Shown: in pieces, positions 27,231 through 34,880 of the stretch
How positions within the stretch are numbered: the first letter of the stretch is position 1
Layout: each line of letters starts with the position of its first letter
Source: Pseudodesulfovibrio sediminis
GTDB taxonomy: Bacteria; Desulfobacterota; Desulfovibrionia; Desulfovibrionales; Desulfovibrionaceae
Direction of reading: 5' to 3'
DNA length: 64,000 nt
Assembly: GCF_020886695.1 (NCBI RefSeq)
Contig: NZ_AP024485.1
Coordinates: 1,249,001 to 1,313,000, forward strand
The notes under the pieces: model-generated
What the model saw: the letters and a program-made list of their open reading frames with translations, nothing else
What the model was told of the DNA's origin: nothing
Databases searched by the model: none
Made by a program: the position numbers and the translations under genes

Positions 27231-28100
27231 TCAGCGGCTGTTCTGCTCTATAAAGACAAGGAGCCTTTGGGTAAATCGGCCATCTTCAAAGAACAGATCC
27301 CTGATTGTCGTAAAGTGATTTCTCTCCTCCTGAATGTATAAATCTGCACTGTTCCCCGCCTGCTCTGCTGCGGTTTGGTACTCTCTGGCCTGCCGGATAA
27401 ACTCTGAAGATTCATCAGCCCCGACAGAGACAAGCAGCGGCATGTCGCCTGCCGGAAGCTGAAACAAGGCGCTCTCCCGCAGAATACAATCGTGCGTTAG
27501 CCGGAGTGTTGGTTGCAGCCAGGAATAATACAAAGGGGATAGGTCGAATATGCCGCTTATTGGAACACCTGCTCGAATGGCTTCTTTCGACACACGATAT
27601 TCCCCTTCCCAGTCCGTGGCCGCCAGCATGCCAACCTGTTGAGCACCGGCAGAATGTCTGCAAATAAAGATATTGCCGGAATCGCCATTGAATGTGTGGA
27701 TATATTCATACACCCACGCAACAGCGGCCCGATTCTGATGCGTTATTATCGGCAGTACGACCGATGGGCAAAGCGAATAATTGGGAATAACGACAGTGAA
27801 ACCGATAGCCACAAGCCCTTTGGCGACAAGGCTGAAATCGCGGCTGCTCATGCTTTTCCAATATCCGCCGTGAATAAAGATCACGACCGGTGCATCGGCT
27901 GATTCGGCGGGGAAAATATCCAGAGTTTCATCAACGTTATGCCCATAAGGGACATCCAGAGTACACTTCAACTCATTTCTGGTTGTCTCGTTTGCGTCAG
28001 AGTCAAACGCCATATAGGCATTCAAATCCGAAACCATTGAAACAGCGTTGTATTCCCGATCGATATCTTCAGCATTGGCAAATTCTCTGTAGACATTCAT
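27231..28100 (-). CDS. Alpha/beta hydrolase (kynurenine-formamidase/BD-FAE-like)
   Basis: Serine-hydrolase-fold protein of 289 aa without signal peptide. The oxyanion motif H-G-G-Y-W-K (77-82) is characteristic of arylformamidase-like enzymes. The nucleophile elbow reads C-R-H-S-A-G with Ser150, where a Gly normally stands at residue 148 (Arg here). Candidate acid and base are in V-G-A-D-E-S and R-N-H-F. The ATG at 28100 has AGAGG 7 nt upstream. Stands alone. Substrate unknown; the Arg at the elbow raises some doubt about activity. Confidence 0.82.
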   Translation of the reverse strand: MNVYREFANAEDIDREYNAVSMVSDLNAYMAFDSDANETTRNELKCTLDVPYGHNVDETLDIFPAESADAPVVIFIHGGYWKSMSSRDFSLVAKGLVAIGFTVVIPNYSLCPSVVLPIITHQNRAAVAWVYEYIHTFNGDSGNIFICRHSAGAQQVGMLAATDWEGEYRVSKEAIRAGVPISGIFDLSPLYYSWLQPTLRLTHDCILRESALFQLPAGDMPLLVSVGADESSEFIRQAREYQTAAEQAGNSADLYIQEERNHFTTIRDLFFEDGRFTQRLLVFIEQNSR

Positions 28101-28212
28101 GCAAAAGCCTCTGATTCACCTATTATTTTCGATCCCCTTCAACCGGCGATATTGGTCCCATATCTGCTTTGATCGTGTTCCAAACGACAACCACGGAGGA
28201 TAGAACGCCGAC

Positions 28213-28587
28213 ATGCGCGTTCATACTTTCGAACATGTTCCCTTTGAAGGCCCCGCCGCTCTGGAAGAATGGGCCTTTGTCAACGGCCACACCCTGACCA
28301 AAACCCCCGTGTATGCAAACACACGGCTGCCCGACCCGGACGACTTCGACGTCCTGATCGTTCTGGGCGAGCCGAAGAGCGTCCATGACGAGGCCGAACA
28401 TCCTTGGTGTGCAGTTCATCTGGAAAACACTCTCCGCAGCATGGAACTACTGATGAATAATTGTAACAGCGAGATCGTAGACGCGCCGTTCGTGCAGGAT
28501 GCGAAACATATGCGATTCCGGGTCAATGAATGCGAACAGCCGCGTCCGCTGCTCGACAACCTGCTGAACAACCACACAAAGGAGTAA
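28213..28587 (+). pseudogene. Class I glutamine amidotransferase with large internal deletion
   Basis: An open frame of 124 codons joins the N-terminus of a GMP-synthase-like amidotransferase (I-V-L-G-E-P-K-S-V-H-D-E-A-E-H-P-W) directly to its C-terminus (S-E-I-V-D-A-P-F-V-Q-D-A and a final L-L-D-N-L). Intact relatives are about 230-240 aa, so about 110 residues are gone, including the G-x-C-x-G nucleophile. The reading frame survives, but the product cannot be an amidotransferase. The stop is 4 bp before the remains of the next gene. Confidence 0.75.
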
Positions 28588-28590
28588 CCT

Positions 28591-28932
28591 CTGCGGCATC
28601 CCAAACGTGAATAAGGATAAGGCCACTGTGCGATAACGGCTAAGGAGCTGTACGACCATGCAACTCGGACTCTGGGCCGACAGCACCCCCTATGTGGTCA
28701 CGGTGAATTTCAGTTACGCCGACACGCCGTCTATTTCCACCGCGCCATGTCCGGACACAAGAGGGATTGTATCCGTTTGAACGGTCTGGCCGCTCTTACC
28801 GCAGTGGTGGAAAGCGAGCTGATCCGGGATGAAGACGGCTGCGGGCGAGCCACTCTCCTGGAAAATACAGAGGACAAGGCCAGGGACCTATCGGCGGCTA
28901 TCCGGAAAAGGTCACCATCACCAACAGACTGA
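28591..28932 (+). pseudogene. Remnant of a PNPOx-family flavoprotein gene
   Basis: Pieces of a pyridoxamine-phosphate-oxidase-like (FMN-binding split barrel) protein appear in successive frames. GGAG is followed by CTG (probably a lost ATG at 28591) and R-H-P-K-R-E, then N-K-D-K-A-T-V in another frame. Next is M-Q-L-G-L-W-A-D-S-T-P-Y-V-V-T-V-N-F from 28658. After a shift near 28733 the frame gives V-Y-F-H-R-A-M-S-G-H-K-R-D-C-I-R-L-N, and finally R-A-T-L-L-E-N-T-E-D-K-A-R-D-L after a deletion. At least three frameshifts make it non-functional. It probably once formed an operon with the preceding gene. Confidence 0.75.
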
Positions 28933-28990
28933 AACGAAACGCCCGGTCCTTTTTTTTTCAAATCTTTGCTTTTTATTCACAGAGGAGTAT

Positions 28991-29018
28991 GTTGGCGGCC
29001 ACTCAAAGCTACTATAAT
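28991..29018 (+). promoter_or_regulatory. Candidate promoter of the DUF364-type gene
   Basis: A perfect TATAAT at 29013-29018 with GTTGGC 16 nt upstream; the start codon follows 60 nt later. Confidence 0.5.
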
Positions 29019-29077
29019 GAATACTATCCTCTTAACAAATATTTCACGTTCAAACGACGAACCAAGGAGGCACCCCC

Positions 29078-29821
29078 ATGGGTATTTGCAAGCAACTGGT
29101 AGAAAGCATGCAGGAGCAGGCAGAAGGCCGATTTTTGGAAAACCTGACCATTGGATTGGGATACACTGCCGTATATACTGATGATGGCGGCATCGGGGTT
29201 GCCTATACCCCCGACTCGAAAAAGGGAGAATGCTCGGTGCTGCCTCCCAATGAGGATTATGAAGGCAGGCCCGCATCCGAGGTATTGGACCTGCTCCTCT
29301 CGGGCAGGGATCTGCACCGGGCCATCGGGTTGGCGCTCATCAATGCCTTAAATCACGCCCAGGCCCAGAAGTTACCGGAAGACAGAGACAACTCGATTAT
29401 GTTCGACACGCTGGGCATAGACCAAGGAACCAAAGTCGCCATGGTGGGCCACTTTGCTCCCATTGTTGCCCGTCTTCAGGAGAGGGGAGCCCAGGTGGAA
29501 TTTGTCGACAGGGGCAAAGGATTGGGTGATGAGCTGCAGTTCTCGGAAAGGCTGGACTCCTGGGCTGAGGTCGCCATAGTGACCTCCACCAGCATCATCA
29601 ATAATACGTTGGATGATCTGCTCACCAGCATGAGCAATGATGTGCGCGTGGCTTTGATGGGGCCTTCCACCCCATTGCTGAAAGCCCCGTTTCAAGAGAA
29701 CGTACGTCTGCTCGCCGGCACCGTGCCCATGGATTCCGAGGCTACGCTCAGGGCTGTGCGGCAGGCCAAAGGCACGCCAGTAATCCAGAAGTTTTCCAAA
29801 AAAACACTTCTCGTACTGTAA
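29078..29821 (+). CDS. DUF4213/DUF364 protein (putative heavy-metal chelation, Rossmann-like)
   Basis: Soluble protein of 247 aa with AAGGAGG before its ATG. The N-terminal 90 residues resemble the enolase-like DUF4213 domain (G-L-G-Y-T-A-V and A-I-G-L-A-L-I-N-A-L) and the C-terminal half the Rossmann-like DUF364 domain (V-A-M-V-G-H-F-A-P and the late M-G-P-S-T-P-L). Members are often linked to metal or molybdenum/tungsten metabolism, but the biochemical role is not established. Monocistronic, with a candidate promoter at 28991. It follows two pseudogenes of unrelated families. Confidence 0.85.
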   Translation: MGICKQLVESMQEQAEGRFLENLTIGLGYTAVYTDDGGIGVAYTPDSKKGECSVLPPNEDYEGRPASEVLDLLLSGRDLHRAIGLALINALNHAQAQKLPEDRDNSIMFDTLGIDQGTKVAMVGHFAPIVARLQERGAQVEFVDRGKGLGDELQFSERLDSWAEVAIVTSTSIINNTLDDLLTSMSNDVRVALMGPSTPLLKAPFQENVRLLAGTVPMDSEATLRAVRQAKGTPVIQKFSKKTLLVL

Positions 29822-30052
29822 TACGCTTGTGCGTTTTTCCAGACCTGCCAAAAATGACAAACCATGCGGGAAAATGCCTGGAGATACGCTGTGTTATCAG
29901 AGTAGAATCGTTTGTGACCACACGGACTTCAGTCCCCGCACACTCCGGGGCTCGCTGAACCCCGATTTGCGCAGATGCAATTCTCAGGCTCTGCTTGTGA
30001 CCAAAAAGTCTCTACTTTACACCAGCCCTGCCTTGCAGGGATTTTACCAAGT

Positions 30053-30079
30053 TTCTGTGAGGTGAATCACCTCACAGAA
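30053..30079. repeat. 27-bp near-perfect palindrome
   Basis: TTCTGTGAGGTGA and its exact reverse complement flank a single central A. There is no T-run behind it, so a protein-binding site or a cruciform is more likely than a terminator. Confidence 0.6.
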
Positions 30080-30122
30080 GAGACACGGCTACAGCGGCTT
30101 TTTGAAAGCGATTCGGCGGGAA

Positions 30123-30359
30123 TTAGATGTACTGCCAGACTTTGTCGATTGTTGTTTCCATAACGGCAACAGCGCAAAGATCGCTACAGGCGATTCCAAC
30201 GACCTCGGCCCGAAGCCTCCCCTCCCCCTGCTTTTTGTTGAAGGCGTCCATTACTGTAATGGCGTCACTGAGGGTGCGAGATTGTGGAGAGCTACCATCA
30301 TGCGTCCGGGGGTGGTAGCCTATGTAAATTGTTTTACCCTTTTCCTGTTCTCTGTTCAT
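30123..30359 (-). CDS. Small hypothetical protein
   Basis: Open frame of 78 codons from ATG 30359 with a plausible amino acid mix (S-R-T-L-S-D-A-I-T-V-M-D-A-F and V-V-G-I-A-C-S-D-L-C-A-V-A-V-M). I do not recognise a family. AGGA lies too close to the ATG to be a convincing ribosome binding site. Codon use looks coding, but the surroundings are decayed, so this could be the tail of a lost gene. Confidence 0.35.
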   Translation of the reverse strand: MNREQEKGKTIYIGYHPRTHDGSSPQSRTLSDAITVMDAFNKKQGEGRLRAEVVGIACSDLCAVAVMETTIDKVWQYI

Positions 30360-30742
30360 ATCCTGCGCTCGTTGATTTATGGTTGTTCTGTATTCGATCC
30401 TGTGGCTGGAGTCTGTGCCCCGACCCAAGGGATTGAATTTCAGTGATTTTCCGTAACCTACACGTAGTTGCGCCTACTGCGAAATCCACGTGAAATGGAG
30501 AAAATTGTAGACACACTGCCGTTTTGGATACCCCTGCGACATCCACATTCCTCTTGTTACATCCAAACAGATTATGCCTTTCTTGACATAGCTTAATCCG
30601 GCAATCAATAGAAAAGGGACTTCCCCCTATGAAAGAAAGGGGAAAGCAACAAAGCATAACCCTGAAATATCAACATGATTCGGAGTCACAGTCCGCACAA
30701 TGCCACAGACCAAAAGTGTAGACTAACCATAACTATTCTACC

Positions 30743-30841
30743 GTATATTCCACGAAAAAAGGCTTAGAAGGAAAACCTTCCAAGCCTTTATAATCTTGGT
30801 GGAGCTACGCGGAATCGAACCCACGACCTCTTGAATGCCAT
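30743..30841 (-). repeat. Left copy of tRNA-Ala 3' half plus terminator (att-like direct repeat)
   Basis: This 99-bp stretch is almost the same as 33011-33110, with a handful of substitutions and one indel. It contains the tRNA-Ala terminator hairpin, the CCA end, the acceptor 3' strand, the T-arm and the 3' side of the anticodon region, then stops just past the anticodon. The T-stem no longer pairs, so it is not a tRNA gene. It looks like the chromosomal junction left by integration into the tRNA 3' end. Confidence 0.75.
30758..30789 (-). terminator. Terminator hairpin of the left tRNA-Ala remnant
   Basis: AAAGGCTTAGAAG pairs with CTTCCAAGCCTTT with one mismatch; read on the minus strand it is followed by a run of T. 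It is the counterpart of the hairpin at 33026. Confidence 0.7.
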
Positions 30842-31053
30842 GCAGGAGGACGATTGTGTAACGATTGAAATACTTTGACTTTTTATTATGAAATCAACAG
30901 GAAATCAGTGATGTTGGAGGTGTGTTGAATGCGTTTGGTTGACCGGATGGTTGACCATTTTTTTTTGCACCTGCTCAAATTATCCCTTCGACTTTATAGA
31001 AACGTTTGCATTGCAAGAACTAACAAGATATAAGTAGAACAACTTATAACCAC

Positions 31054-31272
31054 TTACAACTCCTTGTCGAAGTCCATGAAGTCCCTTTTAACCAATCCGG
31101 GCATAAACACGGCAAACCGAGTTTCATCATTGACCAAAAGAACGGATTTTCTACGAAAGAATCTAAAGATATTGCCATGCCAGCCTTGTAGCCCACGTTT
31201 ATCAGCGGGCTCTAGGATTTGTGCTGGCTTGATCTCGGCCAAAAGCTTCTGAGTACATCCAATATAAGGCAT
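31054..31272 (-). CDS. DUF6933-like protein, probably truncated
   Basis: Frame of 72 codons beginning M-P-Y-I-G-C-T-Q-K-L-L, then G-W-H-G-N-I and R-R-K-S-V-L-L-V-N-D-E-T with M-P-G-L. This is the N-terminal pattern I associate with DUF6933 proteins, which are usually about twice as long. The family has no known function. The stop after about 72 residues and the absence of the C-terminal half suggest truncation near the island edge. Confidence 0.45.
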   Translation of the reverse strand: MPYIGCTQKLLAEIKPAQILEPADKRGLQGWHGNIFRFFRRKSVLLVNDETRFAVFMPGLVKRDFMDFDKEL

Positions 31273-31520
31273 CTATGATCTCATCTCGTTGGGTGGTGAA
31301 GGGTTCCTCACTCTGGTAGCCACAATCGGGCTCAGGATCAACTCAGATAAATTCTCCAGGATGATGTGGTGGGTTATTCATTTAATAGGTATGGTGTACC
31401 TCTAATTCCTAACTCCAAACCCGAAATATAATTAGGGAGGTGTCCCCATAATTTCGCAAATCGAGCCTCGACGACAAGGCACTACCTCTTTCTCAAAAAG
31501 GTAGTGCCTTGCATGACTCA

Positions 31521-31913
31521 TTACGAGGAGAGTGTTTCAATGGCCTTACCAGCCTGCTGGAGAGAAGAAACCACCCCTCCGGCATCTCCAATGGAGATCG
31601 CAGCAGCAAGATTGATTGCTGCAGCGGCAGCTGTCATTATTTCTTTGACGGTCTCCAGGTTTTTCGAAACCTCATTAAGTCTGGAGGTTGCCTTTTTAAC
31701 CGATGGTACTAATGACCGAATCTCAGTGAATAGCTCAAACACTCCCAATGCTTCAATCCTTCGAGCTTTACGGCGCAGAGAACCAGCCTCGTTTCTCAAA
31801 TCCTCTACCTCTTGTTCCTGCAAAGAATTCTCATTGTCATCACAAAATTGGTAAATTTTCTCTGCTTGCTCGATCAAGTCAGAAACTATTTTATCGGTGT
31901 CGTTGTTGGACAT
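31521..31913 (-). CDS. Small helical protein with hydrophobic Ala-rich segment
   Basis: 130-aa protein with a perfect ribosome binding site (TAGGAGG 6 nt before the ATG). The first two thirds are charged and predicted coiled-coil (R-R-K-A-R-R-I-E-A-L and L-N-E-V-S-K-N-L-E-T-V-K-E). Then comes a hydrophobic stretch A-A-A-A-A-I-N-L-A-A-A-I-S-I-G-D-A-G-G-V-V. I do not recognise a family. A helix bundle with one buried or membrane-active segment is reminiscent of alpha-helical pore formers, but that is speculation. It lies 21 bp after the lipoprotein open frames and is very likely in their operon. Confidence 0.7.
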   Translation of the reverse strand: MSNNDTDKIVSDLIEQAEKIYQFCDDNENSLQEQEVEDLRNEAGSLRRKARRIEALGVFELFTEIRSLVPSVKKATSRLNEVSKNLETVKEIMTAAAAAINLAAAISIGDAGGVVSSLQQAGKAIETLSS

Positions 31914-31934
31914 TTTGACCTCCTAAGCGTTTAC

Positions 31935-32603
31935 TTATTCCACGACCTCAAAACTATCCCTTATCGTATATATATCAGTAACCAAAAGCCGAACTTCTGT
32001 AACCAGAGTTTCGACATCAAGATTACCACGCCAAGCAAGCTCCATCAGTGCCTCATGTGCGGCGATGATATTATCCATCTTTTGGGAATAACTAGCCAGA
32101 ATAGCTCTTCGCTCTTTCAATTCTGATGCAAATTGCATCTGCCGTTCTTTTAGGAGCGTTGAAGCAACAACGTCCTTTTGCTTTTTGAGCATGTCATCAA
32201 AATAGATACTTGCTTCTTCCTCTTCCCTATCCAACAGTTTCTTATATCCATAGACGCTAACTGACCTTAATTGCATCATGAACTTCCTGATATCTTTTCC
32301 ATCGTCAGCAAAAACCTTTTCGAGTTCGCTACGACGATAAGTATCGGAGGCCCACTTCATGACGATCTTAGCGGTTTCGTCGATGGCACTGGTAAATCCA
32401 GAGCCGAATTTACTATCTAGAGATGTACTCCCCTTCTTATTCAAAAGGCTGTTGAGACTGGATGTGCAATCTTTGATTTCATCATCGAAATTTATGGTCT
32501 CATCTTGAGTCAATTGCTGAAGGGCAATACCATAATATATTAGAATAAGGTGCATTTCGGAAAAAACTTTTCCGCTGTTCATCCATAATTGAGCAGTACC
32601 CAA
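31935..32603 (-). CDS. C-terminal part of island lipoprotein (out of frame with its N-terminus)
   Basis: Open frame of about 222 codons, mostly long charged helices (E-E-E-E-A-S-I-Y-F-D-D-M-L-K-K-Q-K-D and K-E-R-Q-M-Q-F-A-S-E-L-K-E). It could start at TTG 32603, with AGGAAG 2 nt upstream, but reads more naturally as the continuation of the lipoprotein at 32579-32842. One extra G (or two fewer) in the ten-G run at 32626-32635 would join the two into a single protein of about 302 aa. No family recognised. Confidence 0.6.
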   Translation of the reverse strand: MGTAQLWMNSGKVFSEMHLILIYYGIALQQLTQDETINFDDEIKDCTSSLNSLLNKKGSTSLDSKFGSGFTSAIDETAKIVMKWASDTYRRSELEKVFADDGKDIRKFMMQLRSVSVYGYKKLLDREEEEASIYFDDMLKKQKDVVASTLLKERQMQFASELKERRAILASYSQKMDNIIAAHEALMELAWRGNLDVETLVTEVRLLVTDIYTIRDSFEVVE

Positions 32604-32842
32604 TTCTTCCTGATAACCTTCGTAGCCCCCCCCCCTTCACTCGGCACAGACATTTTATAGATATACATGACAGTACGATTGGGTGACTCCGAAAAATCCT
32701 CTGCAATCAACTGCACTTCGCTTTTAGTGTCAACAATCGCGTCTGCGTATACCTTCACGTTTGGAACTTTGACACATCCAACTATCCCAAGGACCAAAAA
32801 AAGCAGTAAAAAAATGCATTTTCCCAATTTCTTCATCGGCAT
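32579..32842 (-). CDS. N-terminal part of island lipoprotein, frameshifted at a G10 run
   Basis: Starts at ATG 32842 with GGAGG 4 nt upstream. M-P-M-K-K-L-G-K-C-I-F-L-L-L-F is followed by V-L-G-I-V-G-C, a clear lipoprotein signal with the lipidated Cys near residue 24. The mature part (V-K-V-Y-A-D-A-I-V-D) runs to S-E-G-G-G, encoded by the G-run, after which this frame ends within 15 codons. In the other frame the protein would continue for about 220 residues. The lipoprotein would be exported and anchored in a membrane; function unknown. Confidence 0.65.
   Translation of the reverse strand: MPMKKLGKCIFLLLFLVLGIVGCVKVPNVKVYADAIVDTKSEVQLIAEDFSESPNRTVMYIYKMSVPSEGGGATKVIRKNWVLLNYG
32626..32635 (-). 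repeat. Homopolymer run of ten G (coding strand) inside the lipoprotein gene
   Basis: Ten C on the plus strand equal ten G on the coding strand, exactly where the lipoprotein frame is lost. Runs of this length slip during replication, and 11 or 8 G would restore one long frame. Confidence 0.85.
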
Positions 32843-33010
32843 AATTCCTCCTTTGTATGATTCATTTCTACTAATATAGGAATACTCATTATAGTTAGTA
32901 TTATAAAAAACCATACTCTATAGGCATGTTTTCATGGGATTAGGGAGACAACACACCTATTATCCCAGATCCTGCTTCCATCCCCCCTGACATCATTTGT
33001 ATATTCTTTT

Positions 33011-33141
<131 letters not shown>

Positions 33142-33502
33142 ACGCTGTTGGGACCGCCAAATTGCTCAATGATGCGACGATTGTCAATAAAAAAAACGAG
33201 CCTGACAGAAAAATAATATCGACTAAGGGTTCCGATTATCAGTAATGATATGTCCGGGATACCCCTCTTTCCCGCTTAAAATGGTGCAGCAGGGACAGTG
33301 GAGGGCCTGAAGATCGTTGTTCCGGACACGCTACTTGACGGTATATCCTCTGTTTCACGCCCCTCCCCAAGGCCAGAATGGTCTTCAATTGGACTGGAAG
33401 ATTCACTCAACAACAACGCTTGGCGGTTGTACACTCTACCCGTTTTTTGTATGGGTATCCTAAGAGAATGAATCGGTCGATTCAGATTGGAGGAGAACAC
33501 CA
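33142..33502 (+). other. Upstream region of the SH3-M48-cyclase operon with candidate promoter
   Basis: No credible gene in about 360 bp. TTGTAC at 33427-33432 and TATGGG at 33450-33455, 17 nt apart, are a possible weak promoter. The segment 33441-33458 is the 18-mer CGTTTTTTGTATGGGTAT, also present at 1431-1448 between the efflux gene and the response regulator. GGAGGAG at about 33489 serves the next gene. Confidence 0.45.
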
Positions 33503-33985
33503 ATGAAATGCATTCTGAAGTCATCGCTGTTGGTCACAGCGGCTCTCGCCCTTGTGGTCAGTGTGGCCCTGGCAGCGCAGATGCTGAGCATCCAGGTCAG
33601 ATCCGGGCAGTTGCGGGACAAACCCGGCTATCTGAGCAAAGTCATATCCAAACTTTCCTATGGGGATCGTGTGGAGATGCTCAGCGAAAAGAACGATTGG
33701 CGCAAAGTCAAATCCCCCTCGGGTGCGGCCGGCTGGATGCACGTATCCGCGCTGTCCGAACAAGAGATTATCCTCAAGCCCACCAACAAGGATGTCGAAG
33801 CGGCAGCTGAGTCCGATGAGTTGGCATTGGCTGGCAAGGGGTTCAACAAACAGGTCGAAGATAAATACAAAAGCGAACAGAAACTGGATTACGCCACGGT
33901 GAACCAGATGGAAAAACTCACCGTATCACCGAACACGATCCAGAAATTCATGAAGGATGGCGGGCTTGCAGGAGAGGTCAAATGA
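33503..33985 (+). CDS. Periplasmic SH3-domain protein
   Basis: 160-aa secreted protein with a signal peptide (residues 1-24, ending A-L-A-A). A bacterial SH3 domain (about 27-90) follows, with R-S-G-Q-L-R-D-K-P, Y-G-D-R-V and G-W-M-H-V, then a charged helical tail. Bacterial SH3 domains often bind peptidoglycan or protein partners. Its stop overlaps the start of the M48 protease gene (ATGA), so the two are coupled and may act together at the cell envelope (inference). Confidence 0.88.
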   Translation: MKCILKSSLLVTAALALVVSVALAAQMLSIQVRSGQLRDKPGYLSKVISKLSYGDRVEMLSEKNDWRKVKSPSGAAGWMHVSALSEQEIILKPTNKDVEAAAESDELALAGKGFNKQVEDKYKSEQKLDYATVNQMEKLTVSPNTIQKFMKDGGLAGEVK

Positions 33986-34878
33986 AGCGCAGACATTTCC
34001 TTGCCTCTCTCGCGACTGTGGCTCCGGCTTTGTTGATTCCCGGCCTCGCACAGGCATTCGGCATCACGCTCGGGGATTTCGAGATTGACACGGATACTGT
34101 GGTTGATGCTTTGAAAAGCGGTAAAAAAATTGCGGCCGGGTTCAAGGACATCACCCCGGAACAGGAGTACTACATAGGTCGTTCCGTTTCCGCCTACATC
34201 CTGACAAAATACAAACCGCTGAAGCACAATAAAAGTCGGCAATATGTCAATGTCATGGGACAAACCCTGGCCATGGCTTCCGACCTCCCCGAGACCTTTG
34301 GCGGGTATCATTTTCTGGTTCTTGATTCAGATGAAATCAATGCATTGTCCGCGCCTGGCGGATTCGTCTTCGTGACCAAAGGCCTGCTGCAGTGCTGTAC
34401 AACGGAAGACGCCATGGCAGCAGTGCTCGCGCACGAAATCGGCCATGTTCAGCGTCAACACGGCCTTCAGGCCATTCAAAAATCGCGCGTCAGCGACGGT
34501 GTGACCACGCTGGCCCTGACTGGTACATCCACCTTTTCAGGCGGCACTCTCAAAGAACTGACAACCACCTTTGACGGGACCATCAAGGACATCACGACCA
34601 CCATGATCGACAGTGGCTACTCCCGCTCCTTTGAAGAAGAAGCGGACACGGATGCCGTGACCATCATGCAGCGGGTAGGGTACAATCCCAACTACATAGT
34701 CGACATGCTGTCCGTCATGAAATCCCGTATCAAACCTGATGGCCGGGGCTTTGCACGCACCCACCCCAGCCCCGATGATCGCATGAAGGTGGTGACTCAG
34801 GCCATCGGCCCGTACTGCAAGCCTAAACCGAACATGAACAGAGGAATGCGTTTTCTGCGGATGACCGGAGGAATGTGA
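33982..34878 (+). CDS. M48-family metalloprotease, exported
   Basis: 298-aa zinc protease. The N-terminus K-R-R-H-F-L-A with a hydrophobic stretch ending in A-Q-A is a Tat-like signal, so the enzyme probably acts in the periplasm. The zinc site is H-E-I-G-H (151-155), with the third ligand Glu in E-E-E-A-D about 65 residues later. The short single-domain form resembles BepA/YcaL/LoiP-type envelope quality-control proteases rather than HtpX. Located between the SH3 protein and the CHASE2 cyclase with 4-bp and 2-bp spacings. Confidence 0.9.
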   Translation: MKRRHFLASLATVAPALLIPGLAQAFGITLGDFEIDTDTVVDALKSGKKIAAGFKDITPEQEYYIGRSVSAYILTKYKPLKHNKSRQYVNVMGQTLAMASDLPETFGGYHFLVLDSDEINALSAPGGFVFVTKGLLQCCTTEDAMAAVLAHEIGHVQRQHGLQAIQKSRVSDGVTTLALTGTSTFSGGTLKELTTTFDGTIKDITTTMIDSGYSRSFEEEADTDAVTIMQRVGYNPNYIVDMLSVMKSRIKPDGRGFARTHPSPDDRMKVVTQAIGPYCKPKPNMNRGMRFLRMTGGM

Positions 34879-34880
34879 GC

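Larger units (their letters stand above)
29822..30742. other. Mostly non-coding stretch before the tRNA-derived repeat
   Basis: About 920 bp with one possible small gene (30123-30359, minus) and a 27-bp palindrome (30053). Otherwise I see only short frames with mixed codon use. A 4-bp hairpin followed by TTTTT right after the DUF364-type gene (29824-29839) could end its transcript. Confidence 0.45.

Noticed and set aside
30797-30841. A second tRNA-Ala gene
   Set aside because: Only the 3' half is present, the T-stem does not pair and the 5' half is replaced by unrelated sequence.
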